Shown here in pieces: positions 1 through 9,954 of a DNA stretch of 64,000 nucleotides. Origin of the DNA: Sphingobacterium sp. GVS05A (GTDB taxonomy: Bacteria; Bacteroidota; Bacteroidia; Sphingobacteriales; Sphingobacteriaceae). Below the pieces are notes generated by a model. That model was given only the letters and a program-made list of their open reading frames with translations, was not told the DNA's origin and ran no database searches. Both the position numbers and the translations under genes were made by a program. How positions within the stretch are numbered: the first letter of the stretch is position 1; each line of letters starts with the position of its first letter. Where the stretch lies: assembly GCF_019969845.1 (NCBI RefSeq), contig NZ_JAHXYR010000002.1:558001-622000 (forward strand), given 5' to 3'.

Positions 1-206
1 CAGCCATGACTATACGCTATTGAACCCCAAGCGACAAAGGTACCTGCTGAAAAAAAACTCATAAATAGGGACATTCCCCCTATAAACCAAGGCACGGATT
101 CACCTCCAGCAAAAAAGGACTTCAAGTTTCTTCCAGTTCGTGAAAAACTTATCCCAACCAGCATGATGAATACTGAAAAAACGATTATGACTACTGTATC
201 TATCAT
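1..206 (-). CDS. Sodium:solute symporter (SSS family), N-terminal part only
   Basis: The reverse strand from 206 reads an open frame that runs off the left edge, giving the first 68 residues. It starts MIDTVVIIVFSVFIMLVGI, a first membrane helix. After a short cytoplasmic turn comes FFAGGESVPWFIGGMSLF, the signature of the first two helices of sodium:solute symporters, in which GG.S.PW..G..S is typical. The protein should sit in the inner membrane and bring a sugar or acid into the cell with sodium. It begins 44 bases after the FAD oxidoreductase gene on the same strand, so it is probably the last or a late gene of the polysaccharide locus and imports its breakdown product. The substrate cannot be told from this fragment. 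Confidence 0.8.
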   Translation of the reverse strand, partial: MIDTVVIIVFSVFIMLVGISFSRTGRNLKSFFAGGESVPWFIGGMSLFMSFFSAGTFVAWGSIAYSHG

Positions 207-249
207 CTTGTATCGACTATTAAATTACTGAATATTATCATTTTACAAA

Positions 250-2532
250 CTATGCATAACACCTGATAGCGAAAACGGCTGCTGGCACATCTGGAGAAGG
301 GTGTTCAAGAGATATAGTCAGCTCATCTGTAACACAAGGTTCCGGAAGTTCTATCACATTTCTAGTCTGAAAATTTGCCCGCTGTGTGTAAATAATCTTT
401 CCATTTCCATCTTCAATGCTATAATTCCGAACACAAAATGGCATCACGATCTCAGGATGGGTCATTAATACCGATTCCATCGCGTGATCCCAATCGGTAT
501 CAAAATTAATTTCGATCCTTCTTATGCGCTGCTTCTGCTTCCATTTAATCGAAATTATTGGCTGCTGATCGTCCGTTGAAGCGACCCAGGCATTCGGACG
601 AATTGTCGGCCGATCAATACCATTACGCACATTTTCGATCCCAAAGACGGACAGTCCCGACGATAGTTGAATGGCGAGATTGTGTCCTTCGGGCCGACGT
701 TGTGGGGTCCAAAATTCAAATGAATCCACTCCAGATCCTGATAGGGCTACTTGTTTACCATTGTTTGAAACTGCTTTATTAACTCCATTAAAAACAGAAA
801 GCAATCCAGATATTCGCTGAAGGGTATAGGCCAATCGCACATGTTCATTTTGGAGAAACGTAAGGAAAACATATTGATCCTCATGTATCTTCAATCCAAA
901 ATCCAATGTTACTGTTTGAACACCAGGGTTTACACTAATTTTAATTTTTCCCAGCTCCTGATCTGGCGTAAAACCACCTTTCCTTTCACTGTTTCTTAAC
1001 TCTACTTCCAATATTGTTGGCTGCATCGCTTCAATCTCCAAAAGAAAGATCGGTAAGGCACCTGCAACTACAGGAAGAAGTTGTGCGGCTGAAATGTCCA
1101 GATTTTTCCACAAAATATTCTCTTTGGAGAATCCTTTAAAGTCCAAATTGCTTGAAGAAGTGAGTTTTGCCTGCTGTACAAGATCGCTGTTATCAAACAA
1201 ATGAAAACCAGGGATATACTGACCGGCTCGTTGCAGCTCTTTTTGAAATTCCGTCATATAATAGGATTGTCCAACTTCTCGTGGTGCAAGTTGATGCTGA
1301 ACACATAGTTTTGCTGCTATCGCCACAGCTTGTGCGACATAAGCACATGTCGCCATTACCCGAGTCGCACCAAATGCGACATGGGATACACTGATCAGAC
1401 GCCCCGCCAAAAAGAGGTTTTGTATATTACGACTATATAAACAACGATAAGGGATATGGAAAACACCTTTACTATGCCATTGGTTGCAGGGCTGACGGTC
1501 GCTAAAGACGCCATCCGCAGGATGCAGATCGATGGACCAGCCTCCATAGGCTACGGCATCTGGATGTTGACGCTGCTCGACCACATCCTTTTGTGTCAGG
1601 ATATAATCGCCTTCAAACCGACGGCTTTCTCGCTTTCCGGGAACCATTCCAACCCATTCCAATGTGAGGGTATCGGCTTCAGGAAATTGTCCTGAATTTT
1701 TGATATAATCCCACACACCATAGATGATTTTCCAAAGTTCCCATTTGATCTCTTCCGTATCATGTACAGTATCTAGACGCCCCCCATATTCCACCCACCA
1801 CAACTTGCAGCCATGTTCTTTGGCATTGAAATTTTTGAACCGTGGTATTTCTTTGGTAACATCCATGGCAAAAGCTGGGGCAGTATAAGACACAGATTTT
1901 CCGACATCTTTGGTATAGAAATAGAGGGTATGGCCCAAAAGCTCACCATAGGAGGTATCTGGCGCCATAGCCTCATCAAATTCTTCCCGTGTTTCAGCCC
2001 CCATGCGGAAAGCCGCTCCAGAGAGAAAACCGATTATACCATCTCCAGAAGCGTCGCAAAATAAAGATGATTCAAGGATATATTGTGTGGAATTCTGGCT
2101 ACAAAAAGCAGTTAATGATTTGATCCGTTCACCAGCTTCTTTGTGGACCTCATACACACTGGTATTAAGCAACAATCGAATGTTGGGTTCTTTTTTTACC
2201 TTGTCAAGTAAAATCATATCCAATATCACGGCATTACCCTCCGGATTGCGATACACATTTTCAACCAATATTTCGTCAATAACCCCACCTTCTCGACTCC
2301 AACGATTGTTGTTACCCATATGGGAAGTGGCACCCAGTATCCACAATCTAACCTCACTGGAGGCATTCCCTCCAAGTACAGACCGATCCTGTACCAACAC
2401 GACACGCAAACCTTGCCTAGCTGCTGTAATCGCAGCGCACACACCAGACATACCACCACCCACAACCGCTAAATCGGCGGTAACAACTTCATTCTTTAAT
2501 GTTCTGGAGGTTCCCCCCTTGCTATAAATCAT
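250..2532 (-). CDS. FAD-dependent oxidoreductase (PF12831-type), 760 aa
   Basis: Residues 20-45 form a classical dinucleotide-binding Rossmann start: ADLAVVGGGMSGVCAAITAA, followed by an acidic/polar strand end and LGGNASSEVR. That GGN.S.E.R stretch is characteristic of the FAD_oxidored family found in Bacteroidota polysaccharide loci. A second FAD contact, NLFLAGRLISVSHVAFGATR, lies near residue 400. The last 200 residues look like a beta-rich accessory domain. There is no obvious signal peptide, so a cytoplasmic site is likely, acting on a sugar or sugar acid after import. Start ATG at 2532 was chosen because the Rossmann fold begins 20 residues later. It belongs to the leftward polysaccharide operon. 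The family is confident; substrate and reaction are unknown. Confidence 0.8.
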   Translation of the reverse strand: MIYSKGGTSRTLKNEVVTADLAVVGGGMSGVCAAITAARQGLRVVLVQDRSVLGGNASSEVRLWILGATSHMGNNNRWSREGGVIDEILVENVYRNPEGNAVILDMILLDKVKKEPNIRLLLNTSVYEVHKEAGERIKSLTAFCSQNSTQYILESSLFCDASGDGIIGFLSGAAFRMGAETREEFDEAMAPDTSYGELLGHTLYFYTKDVGKSVSYTAPAFAMDVTKEIPRFKNFNAKEHGCKLWWVEYGGRLDTVHDTEEIKWELWKIIYGVWDYIKNSGQFPEADTLTLEWVGMVPGKRESRRFEGDYILTQKDVVEQRQHPDAVAYGGWSIDLHPADGVFSDRQPCNQWHSKGVFHIPYRCLYSRNIQNLFLAGRLISVSHVAFGATRVMATCAYVAQAVAIAAKLCVQHQLAPREVGQSYYMTEFQKELQRAGQYIPGFHLFDNSDLVQQAKLTSSSNLDFKGFSKENILWKNLDISAAQLLPVVAGALPIFLLEIEAMQPTILEVELRNSERKGGFTPDQELGKIKISVNPGVQTVTLDFGLKIHEDQYVFLTFLQNEHVRLAYTLQRISGLLSVFNGVNKAVSNNGKQVALSGSGVDSFEFWTPQRRPEGHNLAIQLSSGLSVFGIENVRNGIDRPTIRPNAWVASTDDQQPIISIKWKQKQRIRRIEINFDTDWDHAMESVLMTHPEIVMPFCVRNYSIEDGNGKIIYTQRANFQTRNVIELPEPCVTDELTISLEHPSPDVPAAVFAIRCYA

Positions 2533-2597
2533 ATATACTTTCTTTTTTATCTAGTTTATCACCTTATTCAACACCCCTTATACTGGGGCAAATTCGT

Positions 2598-3275
2598 CTA
2601 TTTTATAAATCTGGAAATCACATCTTTCCAGAGAGTGTATCCTTCAGCAGTCAGATGCAGACCATCTTCCCGATAGTATGCTGGTACTAAATCACCATTG
2701 ACATCCAGCATTTTAGAATATACATCCGCATAGGCAGTTCCAGACTGTTGTTCTAAAAACTGTTTAATGCGTGCATTAACCTCTTCGATCTGTATTTTAT
2801 CTTTCAATCGGCGCGGGGAAGGTTTGATGGATATATAAATTATTTCAGCTTGCGGTTTGGTTTTTCGTATTTCACTAAACAATGCAGTAAACTGCGCTAC
2901 AATACTATCTGTAGACCAATGCAGCCCAATGTCGTTGTCGCCTTCATAAATAAAAATTTGCTTTGCATTGTATGGTGTAATCAATCGGTCTCTATAGGTA
3001 TACAGATCGATTGTCTTGGTTCCGGAGACCCCTCTGTTCAGCACAGCCCGACCGACGAAATCGTCTTTTAGAGTTTTCCAATTTTCAATGGTCGAACTAC
3101 CTACAAATAAGATGACATTGTCTGGTGGTGGATTTTGCTTATCCAGACGTTCATAGCGCTGTATCTTCTCCTCCCATTTCTGCTCCTGTGTCAATACAGT
3201 TTGGGCATTGGTAAACGATATGCCCAAACAGAGGGACAGACCGCTAAATAGCTTTATTAATTGAGTTGCTTTCAT
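2598..3275 (-). CDS. SGNH/GDSL hydrolase, secreted, 225 aa
   Basis: A signal peptide (MKATQLIKLFSGLSLCLGIS, then FTNA) leads into a compact SGNH esterase. Block I is ILFVGSSTIENW with the likely nucleophile Ser60. Block III is EGDNDIGLHW (G.ND), and block V is the DGLHLT motif near residue 205 with the catalytic Asp and His. Proteins of this size and pattern remove acetyl or other acyl groups from glycans in the periplasm or outside the cell. It lies between the FAD oxidoreductase and a second, longer SGNH enzyme in the same leftward operon, so de-esterification of the target glycan is the probable role. The exact ester is not visible. Confidence 0.82.
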   Translation of the reverse strand: MKATQLIKLFSGLSLCLGISFTNAQTVLTQEQKWEEKIQRYERLDKQNPPPDNVILFVGSSTIENWKTLKDDFVGRAVLNRGVSGTKTIDLYTYRDRLITPYNAKQIFIYEGDNDIGLHWSTDSIVAQFTALFSEIRKTKPQAEIIYISIKPSPRRLKDKIQIEEVNARIKQFLEQQSGTAYADVYSKMLDVNGDLVPAYYREDGLHLTAEGYTLWKDVISRFIK

Positions 3276-3361
3276 CTAATTATTTTTTTATTCATTAATC
3301 GATTTCCCCCTTTAAGACATTATTCATAAGTATTTATTTCCAATGCTATTCATGAGCTCGT

Positions 3362-4885
3362 TTACTCATTAAATTGGTATTCTAAGGTATTCGTGAGCTT
3401 CACTCGGTTCATGCTACCCTTGGAGGTATAAGGATGTGGTCTCATGTCTCCTATTTCTTGTTTTCTAGTATTCTTTAAAATGGGTTTCCCACGTAAGAGT
3501 ATCCGTCCTAAATAAATTACAGAGGAGTCATATTTTGCAGGATGTTGAACAATATCCTCTTGTTGAGATGGCCCCAAAATCAGCCGCTTATCTGCTTTCA
3601 ATGCTGATATACGAAAACTGATTTCATGCTTCCCTTTTGGCAATCTGATCAAATCATATTGACCTCTATATCGATTATTACAGTAGGCATTAAAACGATT
3701 CAATGGGGTATTACTGTTATCCCCTGTTGTTATTTCATAGGACTGAAAACTATCTGATTGCAATTTATATAGGCTTATTCGATGGTCATCTACCCAGACT
3801 TCAAGCTGTCCCACCTCGGGTCCGCCGATATCAAACAGGCCAAATATATCGCCTTCAAAAGCGAATGAACACTGCGCACCCTCTTCCCCAGCTACCATCA
3901 CTGTGTCAAACCATCCATTGAACGCCTTTAACTTGGATTCTTTTGTTGAAATCACCCCCCATTTTACATCAAAATCAGCAATATCATCGGGTCTGTACAT
4001 CCCTGCGGCATCCCATTCGGAAGAAACTAGCGGTTTGGGCAATGGATGGGACTCCATCCTTGACAATCCTTTCATTTTGTCAATTCCACGGGCAATGGCC
4101 GCTGCATATAGATTGCCTCCGGCTTTAAGCGGATGGATACCATCGGTTGAAAACAAAATACGTTCTCCAGCAGCTTGCGCATCTCCCTTCCATAACAGTT
4201 TATCCTGAAATTCCAGATGGGAAATCTCCATTCCCAGATGTACTGTAGGAATACGGTAATGATCGGCTAATGCTTCCAGGGCTTCAATATGTGACGGTAT
4301 TTTTCCGTTGCGATATAGCTTGGTTTGCCCTCCCAAAATGGCATAAATTAAACAGATATCGGTATGATGGTCATGCTGGATAATCTGTCTGATCATTCCT
4401 TCCATGCCCGCGGCATAGGCGCCATTGACGGCAAAATCTATGATAACCAGATCGGGATGCTGTGTCAATACCTGCTCTTGAATTCTAAAAGCTCCCAGAT
4501 CTGTACCTGTCCCAGATACGCCGGCATTGACCCACTTAAATTTGGTGGATGGATAACGTGCCTGCAAATAGGTGGACATCTGCATCCTGTAACAATAATT
4601 TGCCTGTGTCAGACTTCCACCAATAAATGCGACGGTCACATCTTGACCATTGGTAATTTTAGCAAGAAAATTAGGGATACCACCGCGCACTATACACTCG
4701 TCATCTCGCTCAAAATCGCTTGGATGAATAAGTTCCTCTTTATGGAGATCCACAGAAAATAATAGCTGCGAGGCGGCACCTTGCGAAGCTGCAATCTTAT
4801 CGAGCTCCCGGCTATTCTGCGCACTCAAATCAGTCATTGTAAAAAGAAGCAATAGGATCGTTATGATTAATTGATAGCTACGCAT
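3362..4885 (-). CDS. SGNH/GDSL esterase with C-terminal accessory domain, 507 aa
   Basis: An N-terminal signal peptide (about 22 residues, ending LSA-Q) is followed by an SGNH domain. VAFIGGSLTQ carries the nucleophile Ser91, NAGVSGTGT supplies the oxyanion Gly, FAVNGA near residue 152 gives the conserved Asn, and STDGIHP near residue 248 gives the Asp/His pair. The remaining 200 residues are beta-rich and may be a second jelly-roll, as in two-domain acetyl-xylan or rhamnogalacturonan acetylesterases. Together with the smaller SGNH enzyme downstream, it suggests that the glycan carries more than one kind of acyl group or position. The gene follows the GH28-like gene by 37 bases, consistent with one transcript. 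Confidence 0.8.
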   Translation of the reverse strand: MRSYQLIITILLLLFTMTDLSAQNSRELDKIAASQGAASQLLFSVDLHKEELIHPSDFERDDECIVRGGIPNFLAKITNGQDVTVAFIGGSLTQANYCYRMQMSTYLQARYPSTKFKWVNAGVSGTGTDLGAFRIQEQVLTQHPDLVIIDFAVNGAYAAGMEGMIRQIIQHDHHTDICLIYAILGGQTKLYRNGKIPSHIEALEALADHYRIPTVHLGMEISHLEFQDKLLWKGDAQAAGERILFSTDGIHPLKAGGNLYAAAIARGIDKMKGLSRMESHPLPKPLVSSEWDAAGMYRPDDIADFDVKWGVISTKESKLKAFNGWFDTVMVAGEEGAQCSFAFEGDIFGLFDIGGPEVGQLEVWVDDHRISLYKLQSDSFQSYEITTGDNSNTPLNRFNAYCNNRYRGQYDLIRLPKGKHEISFRISALKADKRLILGPSQQEDIVQHPAKYDSSVIYLGRILLRGKPILKNTRKQEIGDMRPHPYTSKGSMNRVKLTNTLEYQFNE

Positions 4886-4922
4886 ACATTTGAATACAAG
4901 TCCTCGTAAAATATTTTTAACA

Positions 4923-6368
4923 TCAATCTACAACCGTGATATTCGAAGTAAAGGAATTCGCGACGATATCAGATTGCAACATATTCCTCCCCGCCACTTT
5001 TACATTTTTGAAGGTCACGTCTTTAATCATGTGCTCCGCGTCATAGCCCTCGAAAGTAGCCGCTGTGGCACTGCTGACACAATCAATAAATCGAATATTA
5101 GAAATGGTCCCAGGTCTATAGACTGGATTTGAATTCGAGTTCTGCTTAATGTACATCAACACGAATCGTGTGTTTCCAATGGTCTCATCACGGATCCCTT
5201 CGAAAGTGATATTCCTCACATCGGCCCAATCCGAATGTGGTATCGCCACAGAATGACCTCCCCAAGTCATCTTGGCTATATCAATATCTTTGAATGTGAG
5301 CTGTTCGACACTACTGGTTTCCAATGAAGAACCTATACGAATACCTACGCCCACCTGGTTTTTCCAGATCATACAGTCGTGGGCGCTACAATTTAAAAGT
5401 GGTGTTTCACCATCTGCAGCCGCATTTGTTGCGTGCCAACCAAAACCATCATCCCCCGATCCAATAAAACAGTGGGAGAAATGAACATCTTGACATCCTG
5501 AACCTAAATCCAAACCATCATTGTTCTGCCCAAAGCTCAATAGATTAAGATTGGACACGTTGACATTCGACGAATTGACCATATCCACTTGCCAACCTAA
5601 AGCGGCATGCCGGACGCCAAATCCCCTAAGTTCCACATTTTGACTACGGTAGACTTTGACAAAGTTTCCAGCGACAGGAGCGGTACGATCATCAATATAA
5701 CCTCGACCGATCAATTTGACATTAGACACGTTTTCTATCAATACCTTTCCTCTTAAAATCGCTCCCTCTTCTAAATAATAGGTTTTATTGGACTCAAGTT
5801 TAAAAACTCCGTTTACGCCATGATGTATTCCTTTGGCAAAAACAACAGCCCCAGGTTTATAGGCACTGTAATCGGGAGATCCAAATAATAGCAAGGGTGC
5901 TCGACCAGGGATAGCTAACGCATAATTGTAATATTCCGGGAGGGCAAAGGTCAATTCATTGCCATTCTTCACAACCGGTATATTCAATCTTTTAGGCGAA
6001 AGCGTAAAATTTGAGAATGCACTGCTACAAATAATCTTGACCTGAGTACCGGGCACATAATTAAACAATGCGGTATGTACATCCGTTTGTCCGCCATTTT
6101 GGGCCAAATCATAACAGGTTTCTTGCCATACGCCCAAGGTATCATTGTTTACGATAACCTGATAAGCCAGACTTTTCACCATAGGTGAATCCAATTGCCC
6201 GGCAGCAGACGCCATTCGTGCAAGTTTATGTTCTACTTGTTGTTGATTTTGCTGTTCATTTTGCTGTAAGCTCTTTTCGATCCCTGTACAACTTAAAACC
6301 GTAAACATTAGTCCAAAGAATCCTGGTAAAATCCAACAGTTTTTTAAATGTTTAATGTTGCTATTCAT
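4923..6368 (-). CDS. GH28-like right-handed beta-helix glycosidase, lipoprotein, 481 aa
   Basis: The N-terminus has a lipobox (MFTVLSC, acylated Cys27), so the protein is anchored to a membrane, probably the outer membrane. After a beta-sandwich-like segment (about 65-150) comes a parallel beta-helix with turns of the form NV.LIGRGYI and NVELRGFG. Two acidic motifs sit where polygalacturonase-type enzymes keep catalytic aspartates: NNDGLDLGSG (282-291) and GSGDDGFGWH (303-312). This matches the N.D and G.DD motifs of GH28 and related helices such as GH49. The protein most likely cuts a polysaccharide backbone or side chain, perhaps pectin-like. Exact family assignment needs a profile search. 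Confidence 0.7.
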   Translation of the reverse strand: MNSNIKHLKNCWILPGFFGLMFTVLSCTGIEKSLQQNEQQNQQQVEHKLARMASAAGQLDSPMVKSLAYQVIVNNDTLGVWQETCYDLAQNGGQTDVHTALFNYVPGTQVKIICSSAFSNFTLSPKRLNIPVVKNGNELTFALPEYYNYALAIPGRAPLLLFGSPDYSAYKPGAVVFAKGIHHGVNGVFKLESNKTYYLEEGAILRGKVLIENVSNVKLIGRGYIDDRTAPVAGNFVKVYRSQNVELRGFGVRHAALGWQVDMVNSSNVNVSNLNLLSFGQNNDGLDLGSGCQDVHFSHCFIGSGDDGFGWHATNAAADGETPLLNCSAHDCMIWKNQVGVGIRIGSSLETSSVEQLTFKDIDIAKMTWGGHSVAIPHSDWADVRNITFEGIRDETIGNTRFVLMYIKQNSNSNPVYRPGTISNIRFIDCVSSATAATFEGYDAEHMIKDVTFKNVKVAGRNMLQSDIVANSFTSNITVVD

Positions 6369-6390
6369 GCTATTAGTTGATTTTAAATGG

Positions 6391-9042
6391 TTATTGATAG
6401 TTGATTTTCATTACTTTTAGTCCCGTTGCTGGCAGGGTGATTTTCCAATCTGGAGATGCTGCCATTCCGATTTCATTCTCCCCATTGGCATTGAGAAGAC
6501 AAGCTTCCCGCTGTTCTGATCCAAATAGACGCTGGGATTGGCCTTTATCCAACTTGAGTTGAATCTCCTGCCGATCCACACTATTGTTCAGCAAAACAAT
6601 ATAGAGCTCCTTAGTATCACTGTTCGTTGCCAGGATATAATCTATCTGTGCATTATCGAGGCTGATAAGTCCCTTTTTCATTTTCAAATCGACTGACCTG
6701 CCAAATATTCTCCCTTTATCAAAGCCATAACTGCGGTGTGGCCCAACTTTAGGTGTTATAAATCCACTCGGAAAGGAGATTTTACCATTGGAACGAACCG
6801 CTGCCTCGGAGAGCAGATAATCGGTAATCCATCCCAATTGCCACCAGGCATGATGTGGAAATGGCCCGGCCCCTTTATTCATCGCATCCCAGTAATAGGA
6901 AGCGACTCCGGTATTGGCATCCACAAAAGCATCCCGTCCCCAGGCTGCTGCTCTTGCCATATCCAGCAGTAGGCTATCTTTCGTCTGTGCATACAGTCTT
7001 ACAAACAGCCCCGCATGACTCGATAACAGAATAGGGCCATGATGATTTGCAGAGCCCATAATACCTCCATGTTCAAATCCCAGCCCCGCTTGACTAATTT
7101 CCCAATCTTGACGAGCGGTCCCATTCACACGTTTGATCTCGCGAGAGGGGATCGGATGCGTATAGATCGATGTTGTATAGTATCTGGTGACCTGATAAGC
7201 TGCTGTTTGATAGCGTGGATCCTTGGTCAATGTATACATATCGAGGAGGGCCTGTATAGACTGTGCTGTTGCAAAATCAGGTGCAAATCGCGTATCACCA
7301 CAGACACCCAGGAACCATCCTTTTTTTGCTGCATGTTCGACAAACCAGTTTGCGGCCTTAATTGCGCCAGCTCGATATTTTTCGTCCTTTAGCAACTGAT
7401 GCGCAACCAAGAGTCCATAAAATGTTGGTCGGAGATCGGATAGGTCCTCAAACATGGGACGGCCTGACTTATTATCATATGCAACCTCCCAGTGTCCATC
7501 GGGATGCATTGTTGACAACAGCCAATCTGCGGCTTTACGCAAGGCTTGTTTAAGATCAGATCGATCTGGTTCAAAAAGCAATATATTGCCGATATCCATC
7601 AACATGTAATAGCTGGTGCCAATGGGCTCGCTATACGGACCCCATTCTTCGGTAAACTGCTGACTGCGATATAGGTAATACTGCCCTGCAGCTGATCCAT
7701 AAAAGAGCCCAGGCTCTCGCTGTTGTTGCTGCAACTTGAAGTTTAAGGCTGCAGGGAGTCGTTGCTGTTTGAGTGTAGTATCTCCAGTCAGTCTAGCCAG
7801 CATCCACATCGCACCGTAATCGGAATTTTTCATGGCATCTTTTGCAGATCCATACACGCCACCCAGATAATCCTGAGCACCAATCACCGTATTCTTATCA
7901 CTTACGGTCCGCCACTTGGAAGTGCTATCTGCTAAGACATAATCATACATCGCGTAAAGGCGATCCGTTAAGGAACGATTTGTCTCTTTCAATTTTAAAA
8001 AATCACTAAACTTATAAACATCTTTTATCACATGCCCTAGGACATTGTACCACGAAGTTTGCTGAATTGTATATCGAAAAGAAAATGTGATCTCTTGTCC
8101 TTCGTTCAAGTAAGACCCCGCCTCACCCAGTACTGGATGATAGAGTGTCGGTGTAAGCTCGTTATTTCGATTCATCAATGACAATCCAAGTTTCCAGTCC
8201 GCATGAGTCTTTGCGTCTTTCAGCCAGGGATCCCTTGCGGTTCCGGGTTCAGCTACGGTCGCTAAGGTCACTCCAGATTGTGTCGTTAACAGCGCTACTA
8301 ATGTAGAGGCTGTACGTTCACGGACAATAACCGGACGATCTGGGATACCATGTCCGTAAGCGTAGGCATCCACAAAGTCAGGATTGAGCGCTGCTCCTTG
8401 GAATAATCCCGGAATCACCGCCCACTGAAACTGCTTGCGATCACCAATCGCCAGTGATGGCGACGACAGGGAATAATAGCCGCTTTGTTTCGCTTTTAAA
8501 GTCATCTGCACACGGATATCATGCGTATGATCTGGATCAAGGTTCCATTCTTCTGACAGGGCAATTTTTTCGTTTTCGTATTGAAATCTCAACCCCGAGC
8601 GCGAAGCTGAAGCCGCTATAGTCGGCTGGTAGTGTAATACTTCACCAGCTGTATTCAGGCTCACAGGTGATAAACTTTGCGACCAGATTGGAATTACATA
8701 ACGATATTGAGAGTCTGGAAAATGAATGAGCTTCCCATCATGATCATAAACAATAGAAGATTTATCCAGCGGCTTATGTTTAGCGTAAAGGATCGTTCGC
8801 TGCTGTGTCGCCATCGTAAGCTGTTTTTTTCCTCCCACTCCATCTTTCAAGGCAAGGGATTGAAGCTGATAGCCATTTTTACCCTCACGCCAGATCAGTT
8901 GGAGCACACTATTTTCTAGGTGGACATCAGCCCCGCTTTGTGCGAAAACATTTGCGAAGCATAAAAATGGCAGTATCATCATCGTCTTCCATACCCCAGC
9001 GCAATGACTGTATCCTCTATTTAACCGTTGCATATCGATCAT
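6391..9042 (-). CDS. Six-hairpin glycosidase-like periplasmic enzyme, 883 aa
   Basis: A signal peptide (MILPFLCFANVFA-Q near residues 22-35) is followed by a beta-rich N-terminal domain to about residue 330. Then comes a long alpha-helical region whose repeated helix pairs (for example ALRKAADWLLSTMHPDGHW and AIKAANWFVEHAAKKGWFLG) are typical of an (alpha/alpha)6 toroid. A small C-terminal beta domain closes the protein. Conserved aromatic and acidic residues (EEWGPYSEPIGTSYY, QDWEISQAGLGFEHGG) line the region expected to form the cleft. This architecture is shared by several glycosidase and polysaccharide lyase families. Its ATG overlaps the stop of the preceding lipoprotein gene by four bases (ATGA), so translation is coupled. 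The chemistry is undecided. Confidence 0.62.
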   Translation of the reverse strand: MIDMQRLNRGYSHCAGVWKTMMILPFLCFANVFAQSGADVHLENSVLQLIWREGKNGYQLQSLALKDGVGGKKQLTMATQQRTILYAKHKPLDKSSIVYDHDGKLIHFPDSQYRYVIPIWSQSLSPVSLNTAGEVLHYQPTIAASASRSGLRFQYENEKIALSEEWNLDPDHTHDIRVQMTLKAKQSGYYSLSSPSLAIGDRKQFQWAVIPGLFQGAALNPDFVDAYAYGHGIPDRPVIVRERTASTLVALLTTQSGVTLATVAEPGTARDPWLKDAKTHADWKLGLSLMNRNNELTPTLYHPVLGEAGSYLNEGQEITFSFRYTIQQTSWYNVLGHVIKDVYKFSDFLKLKETNRSLTDRLYAMYDYVLADSTSKWRTVSDKNTVIGAQDYLGGVYGSAKDAMKNSDYGAMWMLARLTGDTTLKQQRLPAALNFKLQQQQREPGLFYGSAAGQYYLYRSQQFTEEWGPYSEPIGTSYYMLMDIGNILLFEPDRSDLKQALRKAADWLLSTMHPDGHWEVAYDNKSGRPMFEDLSDLRPTFYGLLVAHQLLKDEKYRAGAIKAANWFVEHAAKKGWFLGVCGDTRFAPDFATAQSIQALLDMYTLTKDPRYQTAAYQVTRYYTTSIYTHPIPSREIKRVNGTARQDWEISQAGLGFEHGGIMGSANHHGPILLSSHAGLFVRLYAQTKDSLLLDMARAAAWGRDAFVDANTGVASYYWDAMNKGAGPFPHHAWWQLGWITDYLLSEAAVRSNGKISFPSGFITPKVGPHRSYGFDKGRIFGRSVDLKMKKGLISLDNAQIDYILATNSDTKELYIVLLNNSVDRQEIQLKLDKGQSQRLFGSEQREACLLNANGENEIGMAASPDWKITLPATGLKVMKINYQ

Positions 9043-9923
9043 GGTGTAATGGTTATTGTCACTTCGGCGTACCCCGCTTTGCGGCCACTATACCGGTCGG
9101 AGGAGGTTTCAAATACAGCTTTATAGACGCCTGGGGTCTTGTACACATAGCTGTATTCCCGCAGATTTGAACTAATATTTTTAAGTGCTATTCCTTTGTC
9201 CGCGATGGATTCCTTTACTTTAAAACCTTTGGTAATCACCCAATCATCATTATCGGTATCGGATGCAACACCACCATACATCAATAGCTGTGTTGTCGAA
9301 ATTGTCCATCCCTTAGTGTCATTTAGAAAACTTACGGCATTCCAGCCTGCATTGGATATCGTAGCTACATTCGTCTGCACGCCTTCTGGCGATACTTTTA
9401 CCGCATTAAAACTGCGAATGACCCATCTGTTCTGTTGCGGCTTTTGAAAGTCAGTATATCGGAACGCCAGATATATTGATCCTGTATCAACCGGACTGAG
9501 ATACGATTTTAAACTTACAGTTCCGGAAGGCGTATTATCTTGCCCGGTGGAGAAAACGGCTTTGTCTGAAATATCTGTCCAGGCGGCTTTATCAACCTCT
9601 TCTTTCGTGTATATTCCGCTGAAATTATTGGAAACCAATAATTTTAGATTATCATAGATAACACCCCATTGTACGAGTGTTTTGAAATCTACCTGTAAAT
9701 CGTTATCTGCATAAAGTCGATCTTTCAAGTCATAGTTGTGTCCGTTCTCTCCAGAATAGAATACAATATTGTCAGGGCTTCCCTCAAATCGGAATACAAC
9801 GGTATCACCTACCTTGTAACTTGAGGCATTCGTCCTAACGTCTATATCGGCACTGGCGATATCCTCTTTCATACAACTGGCACACAATACGGCCAGCATG
9901 AGATACATCATCGATATTTTCAT
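9039..9923 (-). CDS. DUF5017-type surface lipoprotein, 294 aa
   Basis: The lipobox (LAVLCASC, Cys17) marks an exported lipoprotein. The body begins with DIDVRTNASSYKVGDTVVFRFEGSPDNI, a PKD/Ig-like strand pattern that, together with FYSGENGHNYDLKDR, matches the DUF5017 proteins that follow SusD in many Bacteroidota loci. The C-terminus ends in another beta domain (YSYVYKTPGVYKAVFETSS and ..KAGYAEVTITITP). Such proteins usually serve as extra glycan-binding proteins on the cell surface beside SusD (the SGBP role). It lies 31 bases downstream of susD and overlaps the next gene by four bases. Ligand unknown. Confidence 0.72.
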   Translation of the reverse strand: MKISMMYLMLAVLCASCMKEDIASADIDVRTNASSYKVGDTVVFRFEGSPDNIVFYSGENGHNYDLKDRLYADNDLQVDFKTLVQWGVIYDNLKLLVSNNFSGIYTKEEVDKAAWTDISDKAVFSTGQDNTPSGTVSLKSYLSPVDTGSIYLAFRYTDFQKPQQNRWVIRSFNAVKVSPEGVQTNVATISNAGWNAVSFLNDTKGWTISTTQLLMYGGVASDTDNDDWVITKGFKVKESIADKGIALKNISSNLREYSYVYKTPGVYKAVFETSSDRYSGRKAGYAEVTITITP

Positions 9924-9954
9924 CTGTGTCTATTTATTTTGTGATCCACCAGAT

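Noticed and set aside
2003..2527. Rightward open frame of 174 codons
   Set aside because: It lies wholly opposite the FAD oxidoreductase, has no family motif or promoter, and its codon pattern mirrors the real gene.
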